Shown here one piece after another: positions 48,037 to 59,546 of a DNA stretch of 64,000 nucleotides. Positions within the stretch are counted from its first letter, which is position 1. Every line of letters starts with the position of its first letter. The position numbers were made by a program, and so were the translations under genes. Source of the DNA: Trichoplax sp. H2 (Eukaryota > Placozoa > Uniplacotomia > Trichoplacea); NCBI GenBank assembly GCA_003344405.1, contig NOWV01000079.1, forward strand, positions 269,561 to 333,560. The letters are read 5' to 3'. The notes under the pieces were generated by a model. It did not search any database and was not told the DNA's origin. It saw only the letters and a program-made list of their open reading frames with translations.

Positions 48037-50581
48037 CTGTTCAAAGGAATTAAAATGACATATTAATGGCTTTTAAAGGTTAATACTATCTCAACAGAGT
48101 TGACATATTGGAAATATCTTAGCGAAATAAATATCTAACGTTATAACTACTGAATATTTAAGCATGAAATGGCTCTCAATGATTGTGACGTAAAATAACA
48201 GCATTTTTAGCTACCAGGAAATAACTTATAAAACGTCTATAATTGTACTAGCATCATTATTTCCTATTCTTTGTATTTTGTAATACTCGCAATCTAGTGT
48301 ACTGTTGCATTGCTGCTTCCCAACCTAACTGATTTAAGAAATATACAATACAAGCTCTGAGATCGTAGGCGCGAAATCGTTGCCGATCGCAAGTAATCTA
48401 CTGCAGCTAGCAATAAAAACTGAGTAGTAATTTATAATTTGTAAAGGAAGGATTGTTTTCATACGGAACAATTGTTTACTTGATATATATTGGATTACCG
48501 TTTGTGGTTCGTACCAAAAGATTCGTCGAATTTCTTGAACTACTCATGATATGTCATTTAGATATCGTGATTCTGTAGATTTTGAGCCCAATTAATGTGT
48601 TGCATAAGCCATACCAAATGGATCTAGTAATGGTGGTACCAACGGGAAGATTGATTGATTGATGGGGAAATTATGAAATTTGAGAATAAATGAGGCTAAA
48701 GGTGTGTCTATTCTATCTAGACTTGGGCGTTGTTTTTCGTAACTTATAGAAAAATCAATCCTGGAACGTGATCATACGAATAACGTTAGAAATAAAAAAG
48801 GAATGAAGAAAACGAAATAAAACCAAAGAAATATGCTATTTCTCTTGTGCTTGTATGACAGAAATATTAAAGCTAAGTAGCAGATTTGATGAAGACTAAT
48901 TCCAATACACTTTGTATTCCTAACTGATTCCATCAAGTTTAACCCTCAAACTAATGGAAACAATCAAACAGGTTGATTTTGCGATTGTAGTCTAAAAAGT
49001 ATAGTATATTTATAGTACTCGACTTAGTGTAATCATTCAATTACTTTTAATTATAAATTAATTTAGTTATATTGCAAGTGACTGATAAATTAACCACTTT
49101 ACGGCAGAGACTGTAAATCAATTTATCAAACTTCTAGCACCGAAAACGCTCTTAAAATATACAATTTTAATACTCTACATCTTAAATTGTTAAGTAGCGT
49201 AATCTGATATAACTCACGCTGTTAACTTGTTTTTGATCAAATCGTTGATATATCATAGCAAAGCCGTTTTTATTTATAGTAAAAGAATTTAAGTTTCATA
49301 GCGAGACATTTACCTACAAACTGGAACCGTAAATTTATCTCCAGTTAGTCCTACTATGATTTGCTCTTAAAATAATTAAGTATCAACTGCGAGCGTAAAA
49401 AACTATAGAAAATCATTAGTAAAATAGTAATTTGACTACTCCTTTGTGTATTGTGCAAGAGTAAAAGAGTAAATAAATTATGCTCCGTTACTATCATACA
49501 TAAATAAAGCGGTAGTTTTATACCTAACCTATGAGTTGATAATATTCAATGTCCTAGTAAATAAGCTAGCAAAAAAAGATCATGAATATGTTGCTATGAA
49601 GGTTGCAGTTAGGCGTAGCTTTACCAGAAAAATCAAATTGTTATGCAGATGAGCATTAGTATAATAAGAACAATTATAAAGTAATTAATTAATTAATTCT
49701 AAAACCATTTCTTCTCTGATCCTGCGTACTGAACTGGTAACTATGAAACCGTATATATCCGTAATTCGTATAAGTAACTAAGGTCTATAGCTTGTATATA
49801 GTAGGGGCGAAACTGAGCGCTGCTGAATATGTAAATAGTAGGTTTACTTTGAAAAGCGCCACAGGAATTTATTGGTAAAAAATTTAAAGACTCGAACGCT
49901 AACCTAGAATTAAAGTGAGCATTTAAATTGGCAATTGATCTTACATACGGTACATTCACGACATTGCTCAATTTCTAGGCAATTACTTATAATTGGTATC
50001 GATTGGCATAGTTGGAATGTACTGCACTTACTCTCGAGTGTTGATAAGACGGCATATTATTCAAATATGATTTATTTAATCATACCTGAAAGTACAATTA
50101 ATATGAAACAAATGGAGTATCCCGTAAATATAACTAGCAGATAAAAGTCTTAATATAATCCACGGCTAATATTGAACAAGATACAAATAATGATCGAATA
50201 TTTACATGTTTATCACAACGACGACAATATAATAATTCCTTAAAGGCCATAAGATATACACATCAATGCGTTGAACCATACTATTACCTTTCCTATTGTC
50301 GGTAATAAATAATGCATCATTACATACAGAAATTTATATAGAATTCTTTGACAGCTAATTCAACGGGGGATTTATAAAGAAAAATAGTCTAATCAAACTT
50401 AGCCAACTTGATGACAGCAAACACCTACATTAATGTTTGTAGCGCAACAGATGCCCGTATTTCGCTGCAATCTAACTATTCGTGATGATTTTACATGAAA
50501 AGTGAATGACTCTCCCTTCTGCTTGCAAGGTAATTTGACAATGTGTAGACAATCGGTTAAGCCTCAAAAGCATAATACATG
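48037..50581. other. Interval FNTB - single-pass protein, exons unresolved
   Basis: FNTB and the single-pass protein are both on the minus strand. Apart from the two tentative exons mentioned under the single-pass protein, I see no defined feature. An (AATT)4 run lies at about 49683-49698. Confidence 0.45.
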
Positions 50582-53500
50582 TTAAGGTGGCGATAGCACA
50601 TTGAAATACTTCTGCATATCCACAACATGACTAGGATTGATGTTGTAAACTGGATGCGTTGGATTCTGAAGAAGCCCATAAAAAAGTAAATTATTATTAT
50701 AATTAGCAAAAATGAACGGCTTAGTTGTTCTGTCATACTTACTGCATGCCATTATAGAAAGTTATTATCGGTGTTTAATATCAGAAAAACTACTTTCATT
50801 TCATAACCATACTGACAATATATCAGCCAGCATATATTTGACCTACTAGTTCGTTTTCCGGATCTCCCACAACACGTTTAGTTTTATATTGATTGCCAAC
50901 ATGTTGAGCAACTGATAGTCCACTTAGACCATAGCAGGTATGATAAAAGTCCCTAGGCCTAATTAAATAGGAGTAAATTACCAATTAATATATAGTTTTA
51001 ATTGGTACAAGTCTTATCAACGGTACACTTACTTTCCAGGTTTGTCGAAACAACCACCTTTAGGATGCTGGCAACATGCCAAGACATATTCTTGTAGCGC
51101 AACTATAATAAGTTACATCAAATAAACTATACAGTATATAATAGATTCTGTAACCCTATACTTTAACGACATCGAATACTATTTAGAAATTTAGGAAAAA
51201 TTAACGATATGCCACTATTTAGAAATTAATATATGAAAAAATATTCTAAATATTATTTTCATCATGCAATAAGCGCAAAAACGGATAAGAAGTTAATGAC
51301 CAAAACTTACCATCGTCAAATAGCCATTCTTCAAGATCAATGGATTCATCTCCTGTTGCATTACAGTAATCATTAGAATGAAAGTCATTGCTTTATTAAA
51401 ATTCTTAACACCCTCAAAAATATTTTTATCTTACCGTTCATGAATAAAACTAAATTCAATAATGGGAACAATCCTCCTTGCCAAAATGAGTAACATCCAT
51501 CAACTAATTTGTTTGTTCTGCCCTGATAATTGCGTATAAATAATTGCAATCCGCTGAAATGTTTGTTCCTTTTCATTTAGTCTTAAATCATTATTAAAAA
51601 GTCTAAACAGCTGAAGTACAGGCCAAGCAATTGACCAACAATATCACTATTGACTGACTAATTTCATACCTGGAATCCACCTTCAAATTGCATCTGTTTT
51701 CTTGCCGTCCATCTCTAAAGAACAAAAGAACCTGATGTCAGCAATTACGATTACTTAAAAATACTGTACATGTAGAAGATAGTTGTTACTGCCATCATAC
51801 AATTGTACATTTTGATTGCTTATAAAAGCAACCGAAAACGTTGCTGAAAAATAGTTTCTGAGAATTGCCTACCAATAATTTTTGACAGTCTATGACTTCT
51901 TCATGGCCGAGAAGTACTAAGGCCGCAAAGCCGCAGAAAGAATAACCGCTGTGAGCTTCCATTCCTATGTTGTAAAGAATATAATATCCTAATCTTGTCT
52001 ATATTTCTAAGCTTGACATCCCAGATATAGATATACGCTAATGTAAATAAAACTTTAGAACGCTGGTCACAATGAGTGAAGTAGTCTTTACCAGGAATAC
52101 TGCCTATGCCTCCTTCGTATGTTTGACATCTATCATATTGGTGTATAAATATATATATAACAAAAAATTAACACGATACCAATATATAAATATCGACTGG
52201 AATTAAACGGAGAATGCAAATACTGTATAATATGCCTACCGAGCAATCCATTCAGGAGTATCCTTGAAGAGCTCCGAATTCGCAATATTAGTAAGTCTTG
52301 CAGCTACAGTAGCACAATAGACCCCTCTATTGGGTAGCAATTCAGATATTTAACATCTTGCAAGACGTAAAGAAAAGAAATAAATAGCTTGTAGCTGCTT
52401 GCCTAACGTCAACTTCTCCATCATCATGAAGTCGGAAGGCTCCTTCAGGAGTCTTCAGACTTAGCAGGAAATTCTGTAATGCCTTCCTTTAATATTAGCG
52501 AGTTTTAAGTAAGTAATAAAACAGGTCAATCTAAATACAATCGAAATTAACCTAAGATAAAACGAAAGGATTTTTATCCATGCAATTAACTTTGGGGATA
52601 AAGTCAATTGATACTCGTGATGCTGAGTAAAAGTTTACAGTTATCGAACAAGTTACCTATTTATCATTTGATATCCTTCTTTCAGATTGACAATGCAAAC
52701 TGCACAAATAGCAGCATAGGTTGGAGCTAAATGAGGTATTTGTCCTGGACCGCCTGGATCACAAATGAGAAAAACGGACAGAATACGCTTCAATTTTACT
52801 GATTAATCGTAATAATATTCAACAATTAATTTACCTCCGAAACCTCCATCAGGTGACTGACATCGAGAAAGGAAATCGATTATGCTAAAATGGGATCAAT
52901 CAATCAATTAATTCATTTACGATGATTATAAAGCAGATTTTGGATTACTGAATTAGCAAAGCAAGAAATACTAAACTTTACTGTCGTTTTGGATTCAATT
53001 TATTAGCTCTTTCTGTATACATAACCGTGGATCAACCAACATAAAATGGAATCTCAGATTCTACAGGATGTTGCATAATAACGTTACCTATGTTTGAATT
53101 CTTCTGGTGGTGTTTTCTTAAGCAAATCTAAGCTGTGCAATATCCAATATACCAGCCAAGGTCTACTTGCATCAAGGCACTTTCAAGATAGAATAATAAT
53201 TAATCGCTACAATTCTAATTCACTACCTTATATGATAATCATTTTATCATTATCTACTCGTATATTGTCATTAATTCTTGAACAATTAAAGGCGTTCAAG
53301 TTCGGGAATCACCAGTACGTTTCAGAGTACTGTCTCTAGCATTTTAAAGACGTCCCCAATAATATTGCTGTATATCGTGATCATAGCATTGCTGTAGCTA
53401 CACTTTATTATAAACTATAGCTAATAGTAATATAAACTGTAAGTCGTCTTGGCGCTACGACAGAAAGAGTTTAATTTAATCAATTTCCTACGCTGTAGGA

Positions 53501-54184
53501 GGCAATTACGCATAAATGTAGTTCATAGAATACAAAATTTCAATACCGTAAGTCCAGCCATGTCAAACAATATTTCGTCAATGTTACAGGCCGATTAGAG
53601 AGTTTTATGAATTATGAATTATAGTCATAGCGTTCTAATTTGGAGGATGACTTTTTAATTATCCCAGTTTGTCAATATCGTACTCATCGCATTTATTCTA
53701 CTGTATTTTATGACTGGGCAATTCAATTCACAACCTTTCAAGATGAGCCACTTTTTGTATTGTAAGTACAGTATTAGCAGATGAAAACTGTCATACCTGA
53801 TAGGATTGCGGCAGTTTTTTCAGACTGTTGTTTAAGTAATTTAGATGCTGACGGATAAACAGTTGAATCCTAAATATCAAATGCAACTCAGGTGAATTCA
53901 TTCTTACAACACGTATCAATTCGTAGAGTGTTCAAAGCATTATAAAAGCAAGAATTGCCTATCATGGACTTTGAATGAAACTCAAACCGGTCATGAATAC
54001 AGATTGCTATCATTTAGTCAACCCTAGGGTTTTTTTTTTACCTTCCATCATGATAGACGTCTTCTTGATAGCTATAGTATTTTGCAACATTTTTCTCCAC
54101 AATCCTTTGTTCATGGGAAGATGCTGTAGGGAAATTATCATCATTAACCTTCCATTCATCAGGGATACCAAATAAACGAGACAT
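50582..54184 (-). CDS. FNTB: Protein farnesyltransferase subunit beta
   Basis: Zinc-dependent catalytic subunit that attaches farnesyl to CaaX proteins such as Ras. Fifteen exons on the minus strand: 54184-54042, 53869-53797, 53179-53088, 52884-52835, 52753-52657, 52486-52403, 52326-52240, 52129-52092, 51964-51873, 51714-51670, 51522-51435, 51352-51311, 51102-51033, 50952-50847 and 50665-50582. They join to 396 residues (human 437). Alpha-alpha toroid repeats show as CLDASRPWLVYWILHSL, CQSPDGGFGG, GGPGQIPHLAPTYAA, HSGYSFCGFAAL, and GGF and GGC turns. Zinc ligands are present: Asp275 and Cys277 in KLVDGCYSFW, and His338 in DFYHTCY. It ends NPTHPVYNINP plus ~18 residues, so the human acidic tail is absent. 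The intron after 52403 has a GC donor (GCAAGC). Head-to-head with PPP2R3. Confidence 0.97.
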
Positions 54185-56039
54185 TTTTCAGCATACTGTA
54201 ACACAACTGGATTGAGCGTAATGATATTAGTTATTGAAAGATCGAATGGATTCAATCAGTTCAATGTTTTGGAATGGATCACTGATGATGATCTTTACTT
54301 CGATGGTCCAAAGCAATCTGCAGAAGTTGTTACTGACTCGAATTGAGTGGAAAATTGAGTATTTGCTAATTGCTGCAGCAATGCTGTACTCTCGCTACTT
54401 TCCATGTAGTCTTGAGTACTGACAAGAAACTACTTTCAGATCGGACCTATAGAGTCATGTTCAATACATGATCGAGGTTGGTTAACTCTACATCTCAAAA
54501 CAAGACACGTCTTGCATACAATGAGCTATCATTGAATAAAAGTACAACACTATGTACCCCGTTGTCCGATACACAAAGTGGTTACGTATAAAAAATCTCT
54601 GTTGACTAGTGGTAGTCCATGAAGTGGAAGTTATCCTGTATTCCATATCCGCCATCCAGTACAGTTAGCCATGCTGGCCGATTTAATCCATACTTTTTGT
54701 ACTAGAATCATGATTGAAAAAGTTCGACTTTGATCAACGCAAGTCTTGTTAGCACATGCAGGTAATTAGAGTAAGGTTCTGTGTCAGCACCGTACAGTAT
54801 TGCGCAATCAATACATTACAGTAACCCTCCTTTGCTCCAGGCATAATTAATTAATTTGTTTTGAGCGGTCATTTTTACCCTAATAACGTCGAAGATTTCA
54901 AATCGTAGTACACTACTGTAGCTTATAGACAGCTTACTACAGTACTGTACTATGAATGAAAAATAGTGTACTGCTAGTTCAAGTTGAGTAAAGAAGAGAT
55001 TCCATCAGCAAATGCGAGGCCAACTACAGTATTAGTCAACTATTTCATGTCATTGAACTATACTGTATATACAGTACATTTATTATTACTGTTGAAAAAG
55101 AATCTACTTTGAAACAACCCATTTCTCAACTGGTTAACAAATTGGGCCGTCCAGTCTGCCTACTGGTGACAAATGTACACTAGTGTACATCCTTGAGAGG
55201 TAAGTTTACGTTTACTTAATCACTTCATACGCGTATGCTGTACAAAGATTTAGAAATGGGATAATTAACCTTTAGTCAGCTGGCGGAGTTATGCATTGAA
55301 TGACAACGTACTGTAGAAGAGAGCATAACCTCAGTTATTAGTGATTTTATATTTACTTGCATGATTGTAGCGAGCGGTTGGATTGATTTGAATAATTACT
55401 GTACAGTATATTGCACTGACTTTACAGTATTGAATGGAAATAAGGCAGTAAAATTAGAATAGAGTCTATTAGTTCAGTAAGGTAAGCGATTCAGTTTGAT
55501 ATACGCACACTCGAATATCCAAGTTACAGTACGGTATATGGTTTATTCGGCTTTTTGTCGAGAACTTGAACTACTGCACAGTGCACAGTCGTTGAGAATG
55601 GGATCGATTTTCATCTACTTATGACAGTATCCTTGACGAGAGATTGAGACGATCAGAGCAACACCGGACGGCGTCAATTTAGTGAAAGCTCAACAAATTC
55701 AACAAGGAGTGCTAACCACCTGGGGATCTGGAAACTTGTTCGTCAACACTGAGTTCAACGAATTATAGCTTGAAATCCATGCTGTGAATCAGTTAGCTAA
55801 ATCAAGCGTTGGCTTATCCAAACATCTTTCACGACTAATAACGGTCGTACGATTTAACACACCAACTAGATCACTGATCAGTATAATTATCATCCTCAAA
55901 GTGCGGTAGAATTATCAACTGTCATATGCAACTTACCTAGCTGTAGTTTGCCGAGTTCGCTCAATAGACGATTTGACTTGACGCCAAAGCTGCTGGATAT
56001 GCTGTAGTGTTGGAAACTATTGATCAAGTTATCAATAAA
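54185..56039. promoter_or_regulatory. Divergent intergenic interval FNTB / PPP2R3
   Basis: About 1.9 kb between divergent genes, with a scattered TACAGT cluster in the right two thirds. A 29-codon minus-strand stretch at 54606-54692 looks protein-like but has no partner exon. The PPP2R3 coding start may extend some way left of 56040. Confidence 0.5.
54793..55590. repeat. TACAGT-type cluster 6 (scattered)
   Basis: Individual units near 54793, 54938-54955, 55058-55080, 55397-55430, 55524 and 55573. They are less dense than the other clusters but are the same words (CTACAGTACTGTAC, CTGTACAGTAT). Confidence 0.65.
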
Positions 56040-59000
56040 ATGCATGTAACCGTAGCTTTGCAAGATAAGGTCAAAGAGCTATTTTTCACCTTTATTACTG
56101 ATGATCATATTCAGCAGTCGCTGAAACATGAGGTCGAAAATTTACTACATGGACAGCCGATCGGTGCTCAATCTACCTCTCCTAGATCGACTTCTCGTAG
56201 TCGTCCCATGTCACCACCGGCTCCGCCACCTTCAAATCAGCAGCCTCGTAGCCCACGATTAAACAACAAAAATATCAGTCGAATTTTAAGCACTTCCTTG
56301 CAAGCCAATAGTATCGAAGATGCCACAGAGAACTTGACCGTCGATAGTACAAAAATTCCGGGATTTTACTTTCCTTTTGGAAAGCAAACTAGCCAAGATC
56401 AAGCTATAACGGATTTATTTTCCACATTTCCTCAACACACATGGCACTCTAAAGATTTCGGCAGTGTAGCTAAGGTAAATCAAAGCATTAGTAATTTCTA
56501 TACAGTATAATCTGCTTGTATATGTGCTAGCAATGTTCCTCGTTTGTTGTCGTTGATAGTTTCGTTTTAAACTACTATAGGAACACGTTGCAAATAACAG
56601 TTTTTCAATAATGCATTTGTTTTATCATTAGCAAATCCTTTTGCTTTTATACGCTATAAGTTGTAGTACCGTAGTTTCGTAATGATCTCTTCTTTTTAGC
56701 TGATAACCATTCACTCGTATGTGCAGCATCCTGTACCTTCCCACAGTAAACGTAAACTTGACAGCATAGTCTATATGAAATACTGTACACATTCGCTGTT
56801 ATCGTTAGCAAGTACTGAGCTAAAGACTCTAGTTCTGTATATTTATAATTTATTTTTAGAAAACTCTAACGTTCATTTACGTAAAAACAACGCTACTAAT
56901 CACCTACTTGGATAAGGTACTAATGTCTTCACCGCAATATTATTTTAGGCTTGTGGTTTGCCCCACTACTTGAAATCGTCTTTATTTAATGCTGCCTGTG
57001 ACAGTGGTGCGAATTCGATCACGATGCATGACTTTCAAAATTTTTGGAACAGGTAAATATAGCTCGCACTACTGTGTAACGTAAAATTACAGCTTGCACA
57101 CGGTTAATGTTTTCAATTTATTTGTTCGTTACTAGTGAAGAGTCTAGGTAATTAATTAATACTATTACGCGCTTATATCTGTAAAAAATAAGCTTGTTTT
57201 GACGACTATAATCTATAAAAATCACTTTGTCTAAATTAAGTTATATAATTTACTATCAATTCTTAATATTAAAATGGTGATAAAGGTGTTAAAAATAATT
57301 TTTGGCTCTATTAATGCTGTTTAGATTTACAAGCAAATACCATGATGATATTTCTCGTGTATTTTATCTTCTGACTCAAGACGCGAAAGATTACATAGAA
57401 TTTGATGATTTCGTACCTTTAATTCAGGTGAGACTTGTTTTCTACATCATCTTCTCCTGTATCATTGGTTGTAAAAATATGTCGGCACCTTTGAAGTATT
57501 ACTATTGCAATGATCGGATAGATCTTCAAATCATGGTGATATGAGCAGTATCTTGCGTTCTTCATCATTAACATTAAGTTGTAGCTGACAACACCTGCAT
57601 CTTACTCATAACCAATTAATGTAGTGTATCTATTTGTACTTTCAACTAGTATTTGATAAAACTCATTATCCCAATCGCTTTGATCATAGGATGTAATCGA
57701 TGAACATCCTGGATTATCCTTCTTAAACGAAGCTGCCGAATTCCATTCTCACTATATAAAAACGGTCAGTGTAGATCATTGATGATACTTGTATCCCTTG
57801 CGAATGTAGGCGCGTATTGCCTTACAAAATTTTTAATTATAATGTTTATGGCATTCTTTATGTATTTGGATTGTTGTTGTTAGTTGCGCATTCACGACAG
57901 TTTATGAAATTTACTGAAGTGCTTATTCTTTTATAATGCAGGTTATTGCACGTATTTATTATAACGTTAATAAAACATGGTCGTATCGAATAACACTGCC
58001 AGAATTACGAAAGAGCAATTTTTTAATAGTGCGTAAATCTCTTCAACTATAAAAATAATTGTTCACCTTCATAGCACTGTACTAGATTCCTCTGTGATAT
58101 TTGAGTAAAATTTATCGATATATTTTTGAATAACACTCAGGTATTGAGATTACTTGAAGATGAAACTGATATCAACCAAGTAAGAACTTAATACTGACTA
58201 ATTACGATTTCAGAATGACGTGTACGCAATTATACTCAGTAATTTGTAATCTTTGACCTTCTGCTCGTATAATCTGTAGATTACCGATTATTTCTCCTAC
58301 GAACACTTTTACGTAATTTATTGTAAATTTTGGGAACTTGATGATAATCATGACATGCTAATTACTAAGGAAGATCTGTATAGGCATAACAATCAAGGTT
58401 ATTATCAAATTTAGGGTGACTTGATCCTCTATAGAACATTTTGTTGTTAGACATTTTTGTTAATTATCATTTTACCGTAGCTCTTTCCAGAAAGATTATA
58501 GATAAAATATTCTCTGGTGCCGTCACAACAATGAAATCAGAAACACTGACTTTTGAAGAATTTGTTTGGTTTTTAATATCGGAAGAGGATAAGAAACATC
58601 CAAAGAGGTAGATTTCCTATGGGAATTAACCAGATCTACTATAGAACTTACTCTGAAGATGATGTTTGTATATAATGTCATTGTGCTATATTTCGTCTTG
58701 TAAACAATTAGCATTGAGTATTGGTTCCGATGTATGGATCTTGATGGCGACGGATATTTATCTACATACGAATTGGAATATTTTTACAACGAGCAGTACT
58801 GTAGAATGGAATCTCTTGGTGTGGAGGCCGTTAAATTTGAAGATTTGCTATGTCAGGTAGGCCAATGATTATGCAGTTGCCGCATACAGCATAACCTTAG
58901 TCAGGGCTACTGAGAAGAAAACCAGGCTTTCTTCTCAGTTGTCCCTGCCTTGGTTATGGAGAGTTGCAATTGCCAAATGTACAATATAATTATTAGATAA

Positions 59001-59546
59001 TTTACGCTATAGCAATAAAGTTTATGTATATATTCGTTTTAATTTGATGCAGATGATAGACTTAGTGAAGCCCAAAATAGAAAATACTATCACTGTCCGA
59101 GATATCAAGGCCTGCGGCCTTGGTCACATTTTCTTCAACGCCTTTGTAAATTTCAGCAAATTTATGGAATATGAGCAACGTGATCCGTTCGCAGATAAAG
59201 TACAGTAACAGACCATAATGTTGTTATAGTAGTTAATATGTCTTCGCAATTGTAACACAACTGGTTACAACTCATTATAATTAGGACCTTGAAGATGAAT
59301 TTTCGGATATGACCTTTTGGGAACGTTATGCTATGAATGAATATGAATTACTCGTAGCCGAAGAGGGAACAGTGGAGGACGAGTACACTCTGTGAGTCTG
59401 GAGAATTCTTTTTAAAATTTAATTCCTTTATTGATACGTTAGTAATTGATTTAGTCTTAGTTCACTAGTTATAAATTAAATTTAACTATAATTCTATCAT
59501 CAGGTATGACGAAACTGATACATTCGAAGGACAAGGGCCAGTTTAA
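56040..59546 (+). CDS. PP2A regulatory subunit B'' (PPP2R3A/B type)
   Basis: Calcium-binding B'' (PR72/PR48-type) subunit that directs PP2A to substrates. Twelve exons: 56040-56474, 56949-57052, 57325-57427, 57690-57764, 57942-58028, 58141-58179, 58280-58397, 58481-58607, 58712-58856, 59053-59199, 59285-59391 and 59504-59546. All are GT-AG and give 509 residues. The N-terminal block [20 protein letters not shown] resembles the PPP2R3B start. It is followed by a Ser/Pro-rich linker, [11 protein letters not shown], then the conserved core with EF-hand loops [12 protein letters not shown] and [30 protein letters not shown] and EYWFRCMDL. The frame is open a little upstream of ATG 56040, so an upstream start or exon is possible. 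It is the last clear gene, about 4.3 kb from the telomere repeats. Confidence 0.95.

Noticed and set aside
53094-53339. 81-codon plus-strand frame
   Set aside because: It is antisense to the FNTB exon encoding CLDASRPWL and its flanking introns; the minus strand carries the conserved protein.
54606-54692. 29-codon minus-strand stretch upstream of FNTB that reads like protein (GLNRPAWLTVLDGGYG)
   Set aside because: It has an acceptor-like AAAAAG and a stop, but I found no upstream partner exon and no family I can name. It is too short to support.
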